Below, in pieces: positions 55,401-64,000 of a stretch of 64,000 nucleotides of DNA. The translations under genes and the position numbers were made by a program. Origin of the DNA: Gracilariopsis chorda. Lineage: Eukaryota > Rhodophyta > Florideophyceae > Gracilariales > Gracilariaceae. Below the pieces are notes generated by a model. The model was not told the DNA's origin and made no database searches. It saw nothing but the letters and a program-made list of their open reading frames with translations. The stretch is taken from contig NBIV01000026.1 in assembly GCA_003194525.1 (NCBI GenBank), forward strand, positions 124,001-188,000, written 5' to 3'. Within the stretch, counting starts at the first letter, position 1. Each line of letters starts with the position of its first letter.

Positions 55401-55899
55401 ATCCGATTGGCTTCTGTTTGAGTTGAGAAACGAGTATCACAATTACGCTTCGCATCTATTGGAAGGGCGCGCTACCTTCAAAAAGCTCCTTATACGCAGC
55501 TTTGGCGAGAAAATGCAACGTAGTTTCGGCTGCTGAGCCTGTAGATCCTAGTAACTTTATGCCGACACGTGGGGGCGTTAGCTGTGGAGAACTTAAATCT
55601 GAGAGCTCGATTGAGTTCTCAATCATTGCAGGCGTTTGAAAGTCCATGAAGAAGAACAATTCCAACTTTGTGTTTACGCCTCGGACTGCTTTAGGGGTTA
55701 TCCTGGGTACCGAACGGCGCAGGGATGGCAATCTCAGAAACCTTCTGGATGTCTTATTCTTCCCGTATGATGAGTCGAAGCTGATCGAGGTGAGAGCGTA
55801 CAAGGCGTCATGTTCATCAAGCCTCTTGTTCTGCTTCATTCTGTTACTTTTGGCTCCGTTTGTACGCTTCATTCCAATGTCAAGGTAAGCCGATAGGAG
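52475..55899. other. No gene firmly recognised
   Basis: Open stretches occur at 53550-53930 (minus), 54532-54804 (minus), 54536-54925 (plus), 55456-55872 (minus) and 55646-55888 (plus), but none shows motifs I recognise and strands overlap without a clear winner. The plus-strand piece at 55646 (TPRTALGVILGTERRRDGN) reads somewhat protein-like with a hydrophobic end, yet has no neighbours supporting it. Likely decayed repeats or intergenic DNA. Confidence 0.35.
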
Positions 55900-57170
55900 T
55901 GTTGTTGAAGACCTTGTTTCTCCTTCAGATTGTGGAAGTCACTCTGGCCATTGCCTGATCATATACGCTACTCCGTTGCCTCTCCGTTCCCTTAAAAATG
56001 AGTGGTGCTTCGCATCTTGCGACCGGGGATACACGACCAACTGCTGCAAAGATCTTGGCTTGCAAAAAACACACTGTAGTGTTGCCATGTTGTTGCTCTA
56101 TTCGGGTCAAAGTTCTGTTGCTGAAGACACGGCACGACATGGCGTCTTGCCACATACGGTCTTATTGGGTACGGCTCAGCAGCATGTCATCATGCTATAT
56201 GAAAATGCACCACTACGACCTCAGCCTTTCGGGCGTGTGGAACAGATTCTCAGGTGGTTCCTGGAGTATTGAAAGATATTTCCCCTTCCCGTTAATCTTG
56301 CTTTGGTATATTCGACGCTTACGGGGATCTGACCTTGGCTCGCAGGCCGCGGAGTTAACGCCTCATTTTTTAGTCCGTCTGCGCGGTCGTTCCGCTCTGT
56401 TCCGCAATAGCTTGGTACCAATGAAGAATAAACTCTGCAAACAGGTGCGCTTGGCTGAGTGAGACTACCAATTCCTGCATGGGCACACACTGGCAACCTA
56501 TCTGTTGCAGAGATTTCAGTGCACGTGAAGATGGCAAGGACTTGAGTCAATTGCTTGTTCTTTATTCGCTTGAGAGTAGCAACTGTCATTGGATGTATCT
56601 CTGCACTACCTTGACTATGGGTTACGAAGCTGTGCACTCTTCACACCCCCGACTCGATCTGCTGGAATGTTGCTACGATGCAGGTACTTTAAATGCACCC
56701 GACCATGCAGTTCTCACCTTTCAAGATGGGTTCTTATCACTGTCTTTAGTGGCATTGTACGTTTCACCCGCTCATTCGAAACCCATCATCGTAAACGTCG
56801 AAGATTATGGGCTTCGATGGAAGCGATCACAGATTTCTTCGTCGGCGCAAGTATATCATACCCCCTGCAAACCAACCGCCATACCATTGCACCGCCGCTC
56901 TTAGACGGGACTCGTAATTTTGATTATCAGATGAACGTGCTCAACCGTCACAATGCATCTCGCATTCCGATTTGGGGAAACAGCTTATCAATTCCGAAAC
57001 CGCTGCTTGCTGCATTTCCATTCTATCTTCTTTCTTAAGTGCACGTCTACGATAAGAGCAATCCCTAGATAATGGTGCAATCATGTAATGGGCAGCTGCA
57101 GTAGTCCGTCTTTCACCTCGCCACCTCGCTTTGACAATGCTGTTGGCTAGTGATGACGAAAGCAAACAGA
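55900..57170 (-). pseudogene. LINE-type RNase H relic
   Basis: Within 56637-56221 on the minus strand the peptide VPSYCGTERNDRADGLKNEA matches the HCG..GNE.AD.L..EA block of non-LTR RNase H. It is followed after a spacing similar to the relic at 27.2-27.5 kb by a PVSVEYTKARL segment, so it may belong to a related family. The upstream catalytic blocks and reverse transcriptase were not recognised. Stops on both sides show decay. Extent beyond 56637-56221 is approximate. Confidence 0.5.
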
Positions 57171-58189
57171 CTAACGCATTGAAGTGTCACCGAGAATTGA
57201 ACATTGGACGCAAATATCTCAATGTCTCAATAGCTAACGCTCAGGGTTGGTGAAAATGGTTGTTTATGTGGATCGATTGTCACTGCCCCATTCGTCCTCC
57301 GCTGAGTGGTTCTGGAAAGACATATGAACATTACTGTGGAAGAAGATGGAATACTGGGGATTTGTATCAAGAGCAGAAACATCATAACCTCTTACAGTTG
57401 ATCCTCCAAACACTCAGGGGTATTGAGGCTTCAGATCAGGGTTAACTTCTCCTAAATGTTTGACCGGAAATGGCCAAACTTTGACCTCGTTCGGTCAGTG
57501 ATAGGAAAGACTCTGATTGAGACGAGCCTCCTAGGCTGACTCTAACATCCGCCTGTGCAATTGCTAGATAACCCTTGCCTTATATAGATACCCACAATAT
57601 TCAAACAGCGGCATTCATGCGAATGTATGCAGAAAACGCTCTAAGTTCGTACGCCTTGAACGAAACCCTGTTTCACTTAAAAGTTGCGGGTCATGTAGCC
57701 CCCAAAGACGAAGTGGTGTGATCCGTTCTGAATGTCAAAACGTTCTTCCGGAATGCTGAGTGACAGCTCGCGTGTTCAGTACACAGAGCGTGCGGGGTAG
57801 AAGTTCTTTCACCGAGTTCATGTGTCTATACTGCAGCAAATGTGACCGATGTCATATGGACACAACGTCTTATGCTTGTAGAATCAAAACTCGACACGTA
57901 ACATGAATTACAACTCCGTGCCCGTGCGAAGCGCGAAAGCATACAAAGTTGAAAAGATTACCGACGGTACTTCACGAGCACTCACGGTGCTTTGGCAAAT
58001 GGGGTAAACAAAGAGATGTACAAGATTTTAAAACGAATTCTCTGTCAGCGGTTCCCGTTTATGGTGGACAACAGAGATTCTTCATGTGCTAGTTGGGGAC
58101 AAAACACTTTCTCGGCCTACTCCCAAGGCTGGAGCTTGACATTCAACTGTTTCTCCCTGAACTTCATAGTGTCCATTAACTCTTGAGGC
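57171..58189. other. Intergenic, upstream of the CBM48 gene
   Basis: No coding or RNA gene recognised. The promoter of the gene starting at 58190 should lie here; no specific motif is claimed. Confidence 0.4.
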
Positions 58190-58615
58190 ATGTTTGGAAG
58201 TAGCAGGAAGGCTAAAGTCGAGCCTGTTAAAACAGAGTTCGTTTATGCTGATGGTGCCAAAGACGATGTTCAACTCTCGGGGGACTGGAATGATTGGAAG
58301 GCCATCCAGATGTTTCATGAAGGAGGAGGTATGTGGTCTGTAGTCACACCTGTTCCACCGGGACCTCACGAGTTTAAGTTTATTGTCGATGGAGAATGGA
58401 AGCACTCGAACCGCCATCCAACAATTGGAATCGATGATACATCATTGAACAACGTCAGAGTTGTTTTGCCCCAGCCGGATTTGAATGATACTGCGGATAC
58501 ACCTCGTTCCGGTGCCAGAGAGCCGCGAGCACGGGCACGTGAAAGTCGAGCCACAGCTCGAGATTCTAGGGCAGCTAAAGCCAAAAGGCAGATGGTTGGC
58601 TTCTTTGGAAAGTGA
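58190..58615 (+). CDS. Small CBM48 (AMPK beta-type) glycogen/starch-binding protein
   Basis: 141 residues without intron. Residues about 15-90 form a carbohydrate-binding module 48: VQLSGDWNDWKAIQM, then GMWSVVTPVPPGPHEFKFIV and DGEWKHSNRHP, ending NNVRVVLP. This follows the AMPK-beta glycogen-binding pattern (G-x-F/W-N-x-W ... L-P-x-G-x-H-x-Y/F-K-F-x-V-D-G-x-W). The C-terminal 45 residues are rich in Arg, Ala and Ser with repeated ARES/ARDS-like units and a GFFGK end. No kinase-interacting AMPK-beta C-terminal domain is present, so it is not a complete AMPK beta subunit. Probable role: binding storage glucan, perhaps as an adaptor. It is convergent with the PHD gene, with 191 bases between the stops. 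It looks intact. Confidence 0.85.
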   Translation: MFGSSRKAKVEPVKTEFVYADGAKDDVQLSGDWNDWKAIQMFHEGGGMWSVVTPVPPGPHEFKFIVDGEWKHSNRHPTIGIDDTSLNNVRVVLPQPDLNDTADTPRSGAREPRARARESRATARDSRAAKAKRQMVGFFGK

Positions 58616-58806
58616 GTTCCCTCAGTTTGTGCTTGTCCATGCGAAGGCACTCGTTTCTTATACATTGTCCGCACTTCATGCGGAACGATTATCCGCCTCT
58701 TAGTTTCTTAGTAGTCCTTTCGGACTCGGTTCGCAGGTAAAGAGCGCGACCATTCTACAAACATGTCTTGTCACGATCGATTGCGGCTATGGTGTTAATG
58801 CAGTCT
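58616..58806. other. Short convergent intergenic spacer
   Basis: 191 bases between two convergent stop codons. Both 3' untranslated regions and polyadenylation signals must lie in or across it, so the transcripts may overlap. Confidence 0.5.
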
Positions 58807-61641
58807 TCAAGTCTCTTCCTCCTCATGAATTCTGCACTCTTCGTCGTTAGGAGCACTCTCCGATGCAAAGTGGCTGTGCTTGTCTTCATCAGATATGCTG
58901 ACAGATTCTGGTGAATTACCTTCCACATGACGTACAATGTGAGTTGATTTTTGGCGGTCTTCTCTTCGGGATGTGAGAGTTTCATGTTGCGAGCGCCTGA
59001 TTCGGAGGTAAAGCTTATAACACCTTGTCGGCCAGTAGGCATCAAAGAGGTCATCTACTTCCTCCGGAGGATTTGCCATCATCTCTTCTATAGTTGCGTA
59101 TCCATTTTCACGCAGAACACGTCGGTCTTCAGCCTCAAGAATATAGGGCTTACGAAGGTGTGATTCTGCTGCTGCTAATGCTGCTGCTAATGTTGAAGAT
59201 CCGTTCTGTCGAGATGACTTCGGGGGTCTACCTCTCGGTTTTGGTTCCTTAGCTTCAGATGGAACCTTAATGACCTTCCTTCTTGCAGACGGGTTTTCGG
59301 CTCCACATTCGGTGCAATAGAAACGCCGGTTGGCGATCTGAGCACTGCATTTGTGACAGAACTTGTAGCCCTTTCCCGGCTTCGACAGAGGAGGTCTTGC
59401 CTTCCTTGTTCCCATATTTGCCTCCTCACGCATGCGTCTGTCCAATTCAGACCCGTAGAATGCAGGTTTCTTAATTCTTCTCCGTGCATACGCTCTGGGG
59501 GAATCCCAGAGCGAGTCCATATCTCTATCGGTCTTCACCCTCTTCACAGGCTGATCACCATCGATGGATTCTAGGTTACCGATCCTGTCAATTGGAGGGA
59601 GCTGAGAAAGCCTTCGGGAGTCACCATATGCCTCAAAGGCATGGATAGCTGATCGCTTTCTTTGCTTACCAGGCTTGTGAGGGTACGTATCGGTATACTC
59701 ATAAGATCCTCTTCCATCGAAACGATGCTCAGTTCTTGGTTCTCGAATACGATTTCGGTCTTCACCGTCCGCTGGTTGGTCAGAATCATTTCCAACAGCT
59801 GCATGACCCTCGAGCCCAATCTGCGATGAGAAATACCAGTTCCCAGCGTTTGATCCAGTCTTCCTTGTGCCTTGAACGTCGATATGAGACGATCCGTGTA
59901 GAGGAGGGCGTTCCGCCGATGCATCTGGAAGCGAGTTATCATTAGATTGTAAGTCAAAGTCAAGTCGACCACCGGTTCTGTTACGAACTGGACGGCGGAA
60001 TCTGTTCCTTTGAAGTGCCGCGGCGGACGGAACTTCGTTTGCATCCAAATCCGAATCGTCTGCAGAATCTGGCAAGAATTCGGCACCCATGTGCATCACA
60101 TGTTCATGTGGCACATTCGCAATCATGGCCGATCGTCCCCGACCCCTTCCACGCCCTCGTCCTCGACCTCGACCGCGGCCCCGACCTCTTCCTCGTCCTC
60201 TACCACGAGGTCTGTCCCCGCCTTCAGTGCCATCGTGCTCAGGATACTTCCTTCTAGACAAACCACCGACAGTTCTTGCACATTTTGTAGAACAGAATCT
60301 ACCGGATCCAAATGTGCCGGGATGACGCACTGCACAGTATTCACAACTCTTGATGTTTGGAGGTAGGTCATAGGCATCAACGTCAGCGTATGCAGCGCTG
60401 TAGTCTTCGTCCTGCTCTTCATCGTCACTAAACCATGCACGACATCCATCTACAACATATCGAATTGGGACCACAGCCCCGTTCTCCAAACGAATAGGTC
60501 TCGAGTATTTGAAAGGAACAGAGACGGCCGGGGCAGGCAAACTCCTACGTCTCGGTTGGGGAGGAAGCAATCCGGCTATCTTTGGCTTGTACCGAAGCTT
60601 CAGTGGTAACCAGTCCCGCGACCCGTCACTCAGATATACTGAGGTGCGATCGTCGGTTTGGACGGCCACTGACTTCGTCGTTACTGATGATCTTCTCTTG
60701 TTCAAGCACTGTGGACATCTCCATGGAAATGACGGTAGCCGACTAAGCGGAGGATTCGAACAGTGAATATGTAATGCCTGATCGCACTCCACACATAAGA
60801 TGAGCGCCGCTGTGGGCGAAGTCTGCGAACATATGAAACACACCCGTTTGGATGTTTCCGTCAGCTTGTTCACAATTTCGGAGTGTTTTCCTTGCTCTAA
60901 TGATGCTCCGTTCGGCACGTGTAGAATGGACAGAAGCTGTAGCTTTTCCTGTGGCACGGATGGAGCCGCGGGCAAGATATTAGACTTGCCGCTTCCTTCC
61001 TGCTGCTGAGTGACGGTGACAGGCGAAACTTCTTTCTTTTCTTTGGCTTTTAGTCCGGAAAGAAGGCCCTTGTGCGGAAGCTTTAAAATTGCTTTGACCG
61101 GCGGTTTTTGTGCCTGTTTTGAAGTGCTTTCTTTACACACAACCGCACTTATCGGTGCTCCGGCCTTTATAGATGGACGGCCATGGTCTGGATCTGTGTT
61201 ATTGACCACGGTGAGCGAGGGTTGTTTAAGTTTTGGGCGATTTACGTCCTTTGACAAGTGATCCGAGTTGGGGTCATCTGCCAGTGAAATATTTTCCATT
61301 GGTTGCGAAGAGATTTGCTGTGTGCCATGTTGTGCAGTAGACACCGGATACTGCTCGCGAATCCTGAGGTTCAAAGAAACGCGACCATCTGCATTGTCTG
61401 GATCGGCCGACTGGGGAGGACCTTTAACAATTTTTGCATCGGTAACAAGTTGGACCGGACCTTCTGGGAGGTTGGCTGGGGACGATTTAGTGACGAGATC
61501 ATGAATCTGAGGTTGGGGCACTGTGGATGGCAAGACTTGTTGTTGTTGTTGTTGTGATGGTTGCGGCGGAGGGTTGGAGATGGGTGGATCTCCATCAACT
61601 ATCCACATATTATGAGGGTGGGCGAAATTGACGGTTGGCAT
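58807..61641 (-). CDS. PHD-finger chromatin protein with FCS-like motif, RG tract, AT-hook and zinc ribbon
   Basis: The frame stays open to 61881, but I place the start at 61641 (MPTVNFAHPH) because the 80 codons before it have the GA-rich composition of the upstream DNA. Numbering from the longer frame: polyQ 110-115; PHD finger C348, C351, C363, C366, H371, C374, W387, C389, C392; basic PRRRS patch 443-447; acidic stretch 486-493; C513-x2-C516 with GSGRFCSTKCAR (525-536); an (RG)12 tract 559-581; bipartite basic segments; zinc ribbon C840, C843, C854, C857; AT-hook KPRGRPPKS 879-887; and an acidic C-terminus. PHD fingers bind histone tails, and AT-hooks and RG tracts bind nucleic acid, so a nuclear chromatin role is likely. 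No intron or stop. The combination is not one I can name. Confidence 0.85.
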   Translation of the reverse strand: MPTVNFAHPHNMWIVDGDPPISNPPPQPSQQQQQQVLPSTVPQPQIHDLVTKSSPANLPEGPVQLVTDAKIVKGPPQSADPDNADGRVSLNLRIREQYPVSTAQHGTQQISSQPMENISLADDPNSDHLSKDVNRPKLKQPSLTVVNNTDPDHGRPSIKAGAPISAVVCKESTSKQAQKPPVKAILKLPHKGLLSGLKAKEKKEVSPVTVTQQQEGSGKSNILPAAPSVPQEKLQLLSILHVPNGASLEQGKHSEIVNKLTETSKRVCFICSQTSPTAALILCVECDQALHIHCSNPPLSRLPSFPWRCPQCLNKRRSSVTTKSVAVQTDDRTSVYLSDGSRDWLPLKLRYKPKIAGLLPPQPRRRSLPAPAVSVPFKYSRPIRLENGAVVPIRYVVDGCRAWFSDDEEQDEDYSAAYADVDAYDLPPNIKSCEYCAVRHPGTFGSGRFCSTKCARTVGGLSRRKYPEHDGTEGGDRPRGRGRGRGRGRGRGRGRGRGRGRGRSAMIANVPHEHVMHMGAEFLPDSADDSDLDANEVPSAAALQRNRFRRPVRNRTGGRLDFDLQSNDNSLPDASAERPPLHGSSHIDVQGTRKTGSNAGNWYFSSQIGLEGHAAVGNDSDQPADGEDRNRIREPRTEHRFDGRGSYEYTDTYPHKPGKQRKRSAIHAFEAYGDSRRLSQLPPIDRIGNLESIDGDQPVKRVKTDRDMDSLWDSPRAYARRRIKKPAFYGSELDRRMREEANMGTRKARPPLSKPGKGYKFCHKCSAQIANRRFYCTECGAENPSARRKVIKVPSEAKEPKPRGRPPKSSRQNGSSTLAAALAAAESHLRKPYILEAEDRRVLRENGYATIEEMMANPPEEVDDLFDAYWPTRCYKLYLRIRRSQHETLTSRREDRQKSTHIVRHVEGNSPESVSISDEDKHSHFASESAPNDEECRIHEEEET

Positions 61642-62560
61642 GATTGCAGGTGTTAAGCCACAATTTACAGCGGGATTGTTCGGGAATGAGCAACCGTATG
61701 AAATTGAAATAGGTGCGCCAGGGTGGTCAAGACGGCCAACAAGCATAAACAGAGCGAGGAGGAGACGGAGGGTGGGTGAAAAAAGGGAGATAAAACGGAA
61801 GCGGGGAGATTTGCGGTGCGAATAAAGGAGGTCAGAGTGCCGGGCACATAATCTACAGGGTGAGAGTTTCGACGGTGACACGGGTGTGAAGCATAGAAGT
61901 GAGAGTGTTCAAAGCGGCGAATAATGCACGGCTAACGGCGCACACGGGGGAGAGCAAGACGGGGGTTTTTGGGCGACAAACTAAAAAAAAGGATATGAAG
62001 AAGTTCAACAACACATGAAGGGAAGGTGAGGAGGGATTTGATACATACAAGCGGGGTGGGGGCAGGATGAAAGAGGTGTAAAAGGACGAAGCGAGAAGTG
62101 GGAGTTGCTAAGCCGGGCAAGAGAAATGGGAAGGATGTGGGCAGTTAGATGAAGGCTGATGGGATGGAATTTGTTTAAAGAAGAAATGGGGATTGAAAGA
62201 AGCGAGATGGATTGAAGAACTTACGGGTAATGTAAACGGAGTTGGGGGGGGAGGGAAGAGAGGGATGGAAGAAAGAGCAAAAAGGGAGACGGGCGAAGAA
62301 AGTGAAAGCGGAAAGAGAGAGAAAGATAGGGAGGTTGGCGGAGGGGGGGGAAGACGGGGTTGCATAGATGAGCGACACCACGTGACAAGAAGGAATATAG
62401 CAGGGGGGGGTGGTGGTGGTATTTTGGCGCAGGGGCGTCAAAGCGACAGACGAGGGAGAAAAGAAAGAAAAGTGTTTTTTTTTAGAGCGGTTGGTTTGCG
62501 CGTGGCGAAACACAGCAGCGCGCAGTCTCTTTTTTGGAAAAAAATAGGCAGAAATCGACA
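61642..62560. promoter_or_regulatory. Purine-rich region upstream of the PHD gene
   Basis: Plus-strand purine runs (GGAGGAGACGGAGGG, GGGGGGGAGGGAAGAGAGGG, GGCGGAGGGGGGGGAAGACGG) dominate, which means pyrimidine-rich on the PHD gene's sense strand. Such tracts are common in 5' untranslated and promoter regions. Open frames through it (for example 62193-62615) are low-complexity and I do not call them genes. Confidence 0.4.
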
Positions 62561-63181
62561 AGCGGCAGGGGCGGGACGGAGCAGTGCGGGGCGCAATAAT
62601 CTGCGCGGCAGCTGAAAATCAATTAAAATTCGGGCGTTTCTGGCAGGCTGCTAAACCCTAGCTGCCTGCTTGCTTGCGAAACGGTCCGGACTCGCCCATT
62701 CTGCGACTGTGTGCTGCCGCGCGTTGGCCGCCTCTCAGCTGCTTTTCAGAGAGCCGTTGTTCGCCTTTGTGTTGCCGTCTACTTTTGTTGCACCCAAAAA
62801 CTGTTTAGAACAAGCGCCGTGTACCCTTGGTACAAGCCCTCCGATTAGTGTAGCATATAACTTTCTCCAGCCGTCTTCAGCCGTCTTCAGCCCACCGGTT
62901 CACAGACCGCGCTTTCAAGTCCAGAAGGGTGACGAAGAGTGCTTTTTAGACACAGATCTTTTCGTTCCTTCGTATCCCACGCACCCAACTGTCCCATCCA
63001 CTCCCCGTCCTCCTTTCTTAGCACACCACAACACATAAACGCTTTCAAAGTCGTTTTGGGATTCGCACTCGTCGATCAGCCCCGTCTCTTCTACATGTCC
63101 ATGCCCCGTACGCAGAAGGCCATCACCCAACAAAAGCAACGATTTATGAGTGGCCACTGACAGCTGGCAGCATTCCCGACG

Positions 63182-63203
63182 GTGTAACCCTCAAGGGTTA
63201 CAC
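63182..63203. repeat. Perfect inverted repeat
   Basis: GTGTAACCCT-CA-AGGGTTACAC, a 10-bp perfect stem with a 2-base centre, in an otherwise repeat-poor stretch. Confidence 0.8.
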
Positions 63204-63683
63204 TACACCAAACACACACGGCTCCTGACAGCGCGAAAACGCTCTTTTGCACACCACACACACACGGCTCTTTCTACCAAAGAACGCAAGCGGTGTCGAA
63301 CGAAACGCATTGCCGAGTGAGTGATGTAGCGCCAGTTGTAAATGGGTTAGAGAGACACGGCACATGTCTTCGACAATTCGAACCATACCAAGCGTGCTTG
63401 ACGAGCAAAAGCAAAAACAAAAACAAACAAAAAAAGGAAACACAACAGAAGATCCAACGAGAGCGTGGCCATCTTCACAAAAATAGAAAAGGTCAACAGC
63501 AACGTTTAACCTTCGTTTACCGACGCGATGCAGCGAAGCGAAGCTCCCCTAGTACAGAAAAGGGTTCAACATCAAGGACATAAACAAACCGTTCGGCACT
63601 CCCGTCCAAAACAGGTGCTTTGCGATCTTCACATGCTCCTGCGTTTGGAAGTGCGGTGTCGAGTGCTAGAAAGAGACGTAGAG

Positions 63684-63700
63684 ATATATATATATATATA
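63684..63700. repeat. TA dinucleotide microsatellite
   Basis: An uninterrupted alternating A/T run of about 17 bases. Confidence 0.9.
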
Positions 63701-64000
63701 CCAAGGAGCTGTCGCATCACGCCTAGCAGCGCATGCGCAGAAAGAAAGAGTGGGGGGGTGGGAGGGATTGACATACACATCAAACACAAATACGCGACAA
63801 CGGGGGTCGCTCACGAAATATTTCAAGCACCATCACAAGCGCGGAAAGCCACTCAATGTGCTGGGATATATAGCACACGAAAAGAAGAACGGGCCACGCG
63901 CGTGTACATGACGCTTGAAAAGCAAAAACATGCATTACACATCAACAGCGACGGATCGGTCATGACTGAAGGAGACAAAGACATAAATTCAACACGCAAA

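Larger units (their letters stand above)
62561..64000. other. No gene firmly recognised; simple repeats
   Basis: An open stretch at 62670-63038 (plus) has ordinary composition but no recognised domain; it could be a first exon or untranslated sequence. There is a doubled CAGCCGTCTT unit at 62869-62890, a perfect palindrome at 63182-63203, repeated CACACACGGCTC at 63212 and 63260, and a TA run at 63684-63700. Confidence 0.35.

Noticed and set aside
60744..60760. tRNA-like T-loop (GTTCGAATCC on the minus strand)
   Set aside because: It lies inside the PHD-finger codons (HCSNPPLS) and no acceptor or anticodon arms surround it.
62193..62615. Open frame of 140 codons in the purine-rich region
   Set aside because: Low-complexity Gly/Arg/Glu translation of GA repeats, with no domain; more likely untranslated or promoter sequence.

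Overview
This is eukaryotic nuclear DNA. It has spliceosomal GT-AG introns, long unspliced host genes, and several superfamilies of eukaryotic transposable elements. The host genes (a PHD-finger protein with a GSGRFC-S-x-KCAR motif, a small CBM48 protein, and a C2H2 zinc-finger gene of the RPFxCxxC...RHIxAVH type) together with chromodomain Ty3/Gypsy elements would suit an alga or alga-related protist, perhaps a florideophyte red alga. That taxonomic guess is weak and is not proven by the sequence. Most of the window is transposon-derived; the clearly intact host genes lie at the right end.

Layout: 1-310 holds a decayed Gypsy reverse-transcriptase fragment (minus). 1176-10243 is an old full-length Ty3/Gypsy element (plus) with two 932-bp LTRs and broken gag, protease, RT/RNase H and integrase. 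10260-11880 holds decayed minus-strand coding sequence of unknown nature. 12220-31625 is a Helitron on the minus strand (Rep 31.6-28.3 kb, PIF1-type helicase 14.9-13.4 kb, 3' module down to 12.2 kb). It is split by a 13.4-kb element at 14930-28318 that has 10-bp terminal inverted repeats, subterminal TTGGC/GCCAA-rich ends and a CACTA/Plavaka-type (tnp2) transposase. The inserted element carries a divergent accessory gene and, in its interior, a ferlin-like C2-domain pseudogene fused at its 5' side to a LINE endonuclease start and followed by a LINE RNase H and 3' end. 32340-36975 is a tandem array of partial Helitron 3' units with conserved hairpins.

38060-39408 is a C2H2 zinc-finger gene whose fingers are split by short introns. 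41119-52474 is a very young Ty3/Gypsy array, LTR-INT-LTR-INT-LTR, with two identical intact 1536-residue polyproteins and a 5-bp target duplication (AGATC) only at the outer edges. 52475-58189 is mostly unrecognised, with a LINE RNase H relic near 56.4 kb. 58190-58615 (CBM48, plus) and 58807-61641 (PHD protein, minus) are convergent intact genes. The rest is purine-rich upstream sequence with simple repeats.

The most notable structure is nested: a DNA transposon with a host-like ferlin sequence as interior cargo has landed between the two enzymatic halves of a rolling-circle transposon. All domain calls were made by reading motifs by eye; no database search was run.
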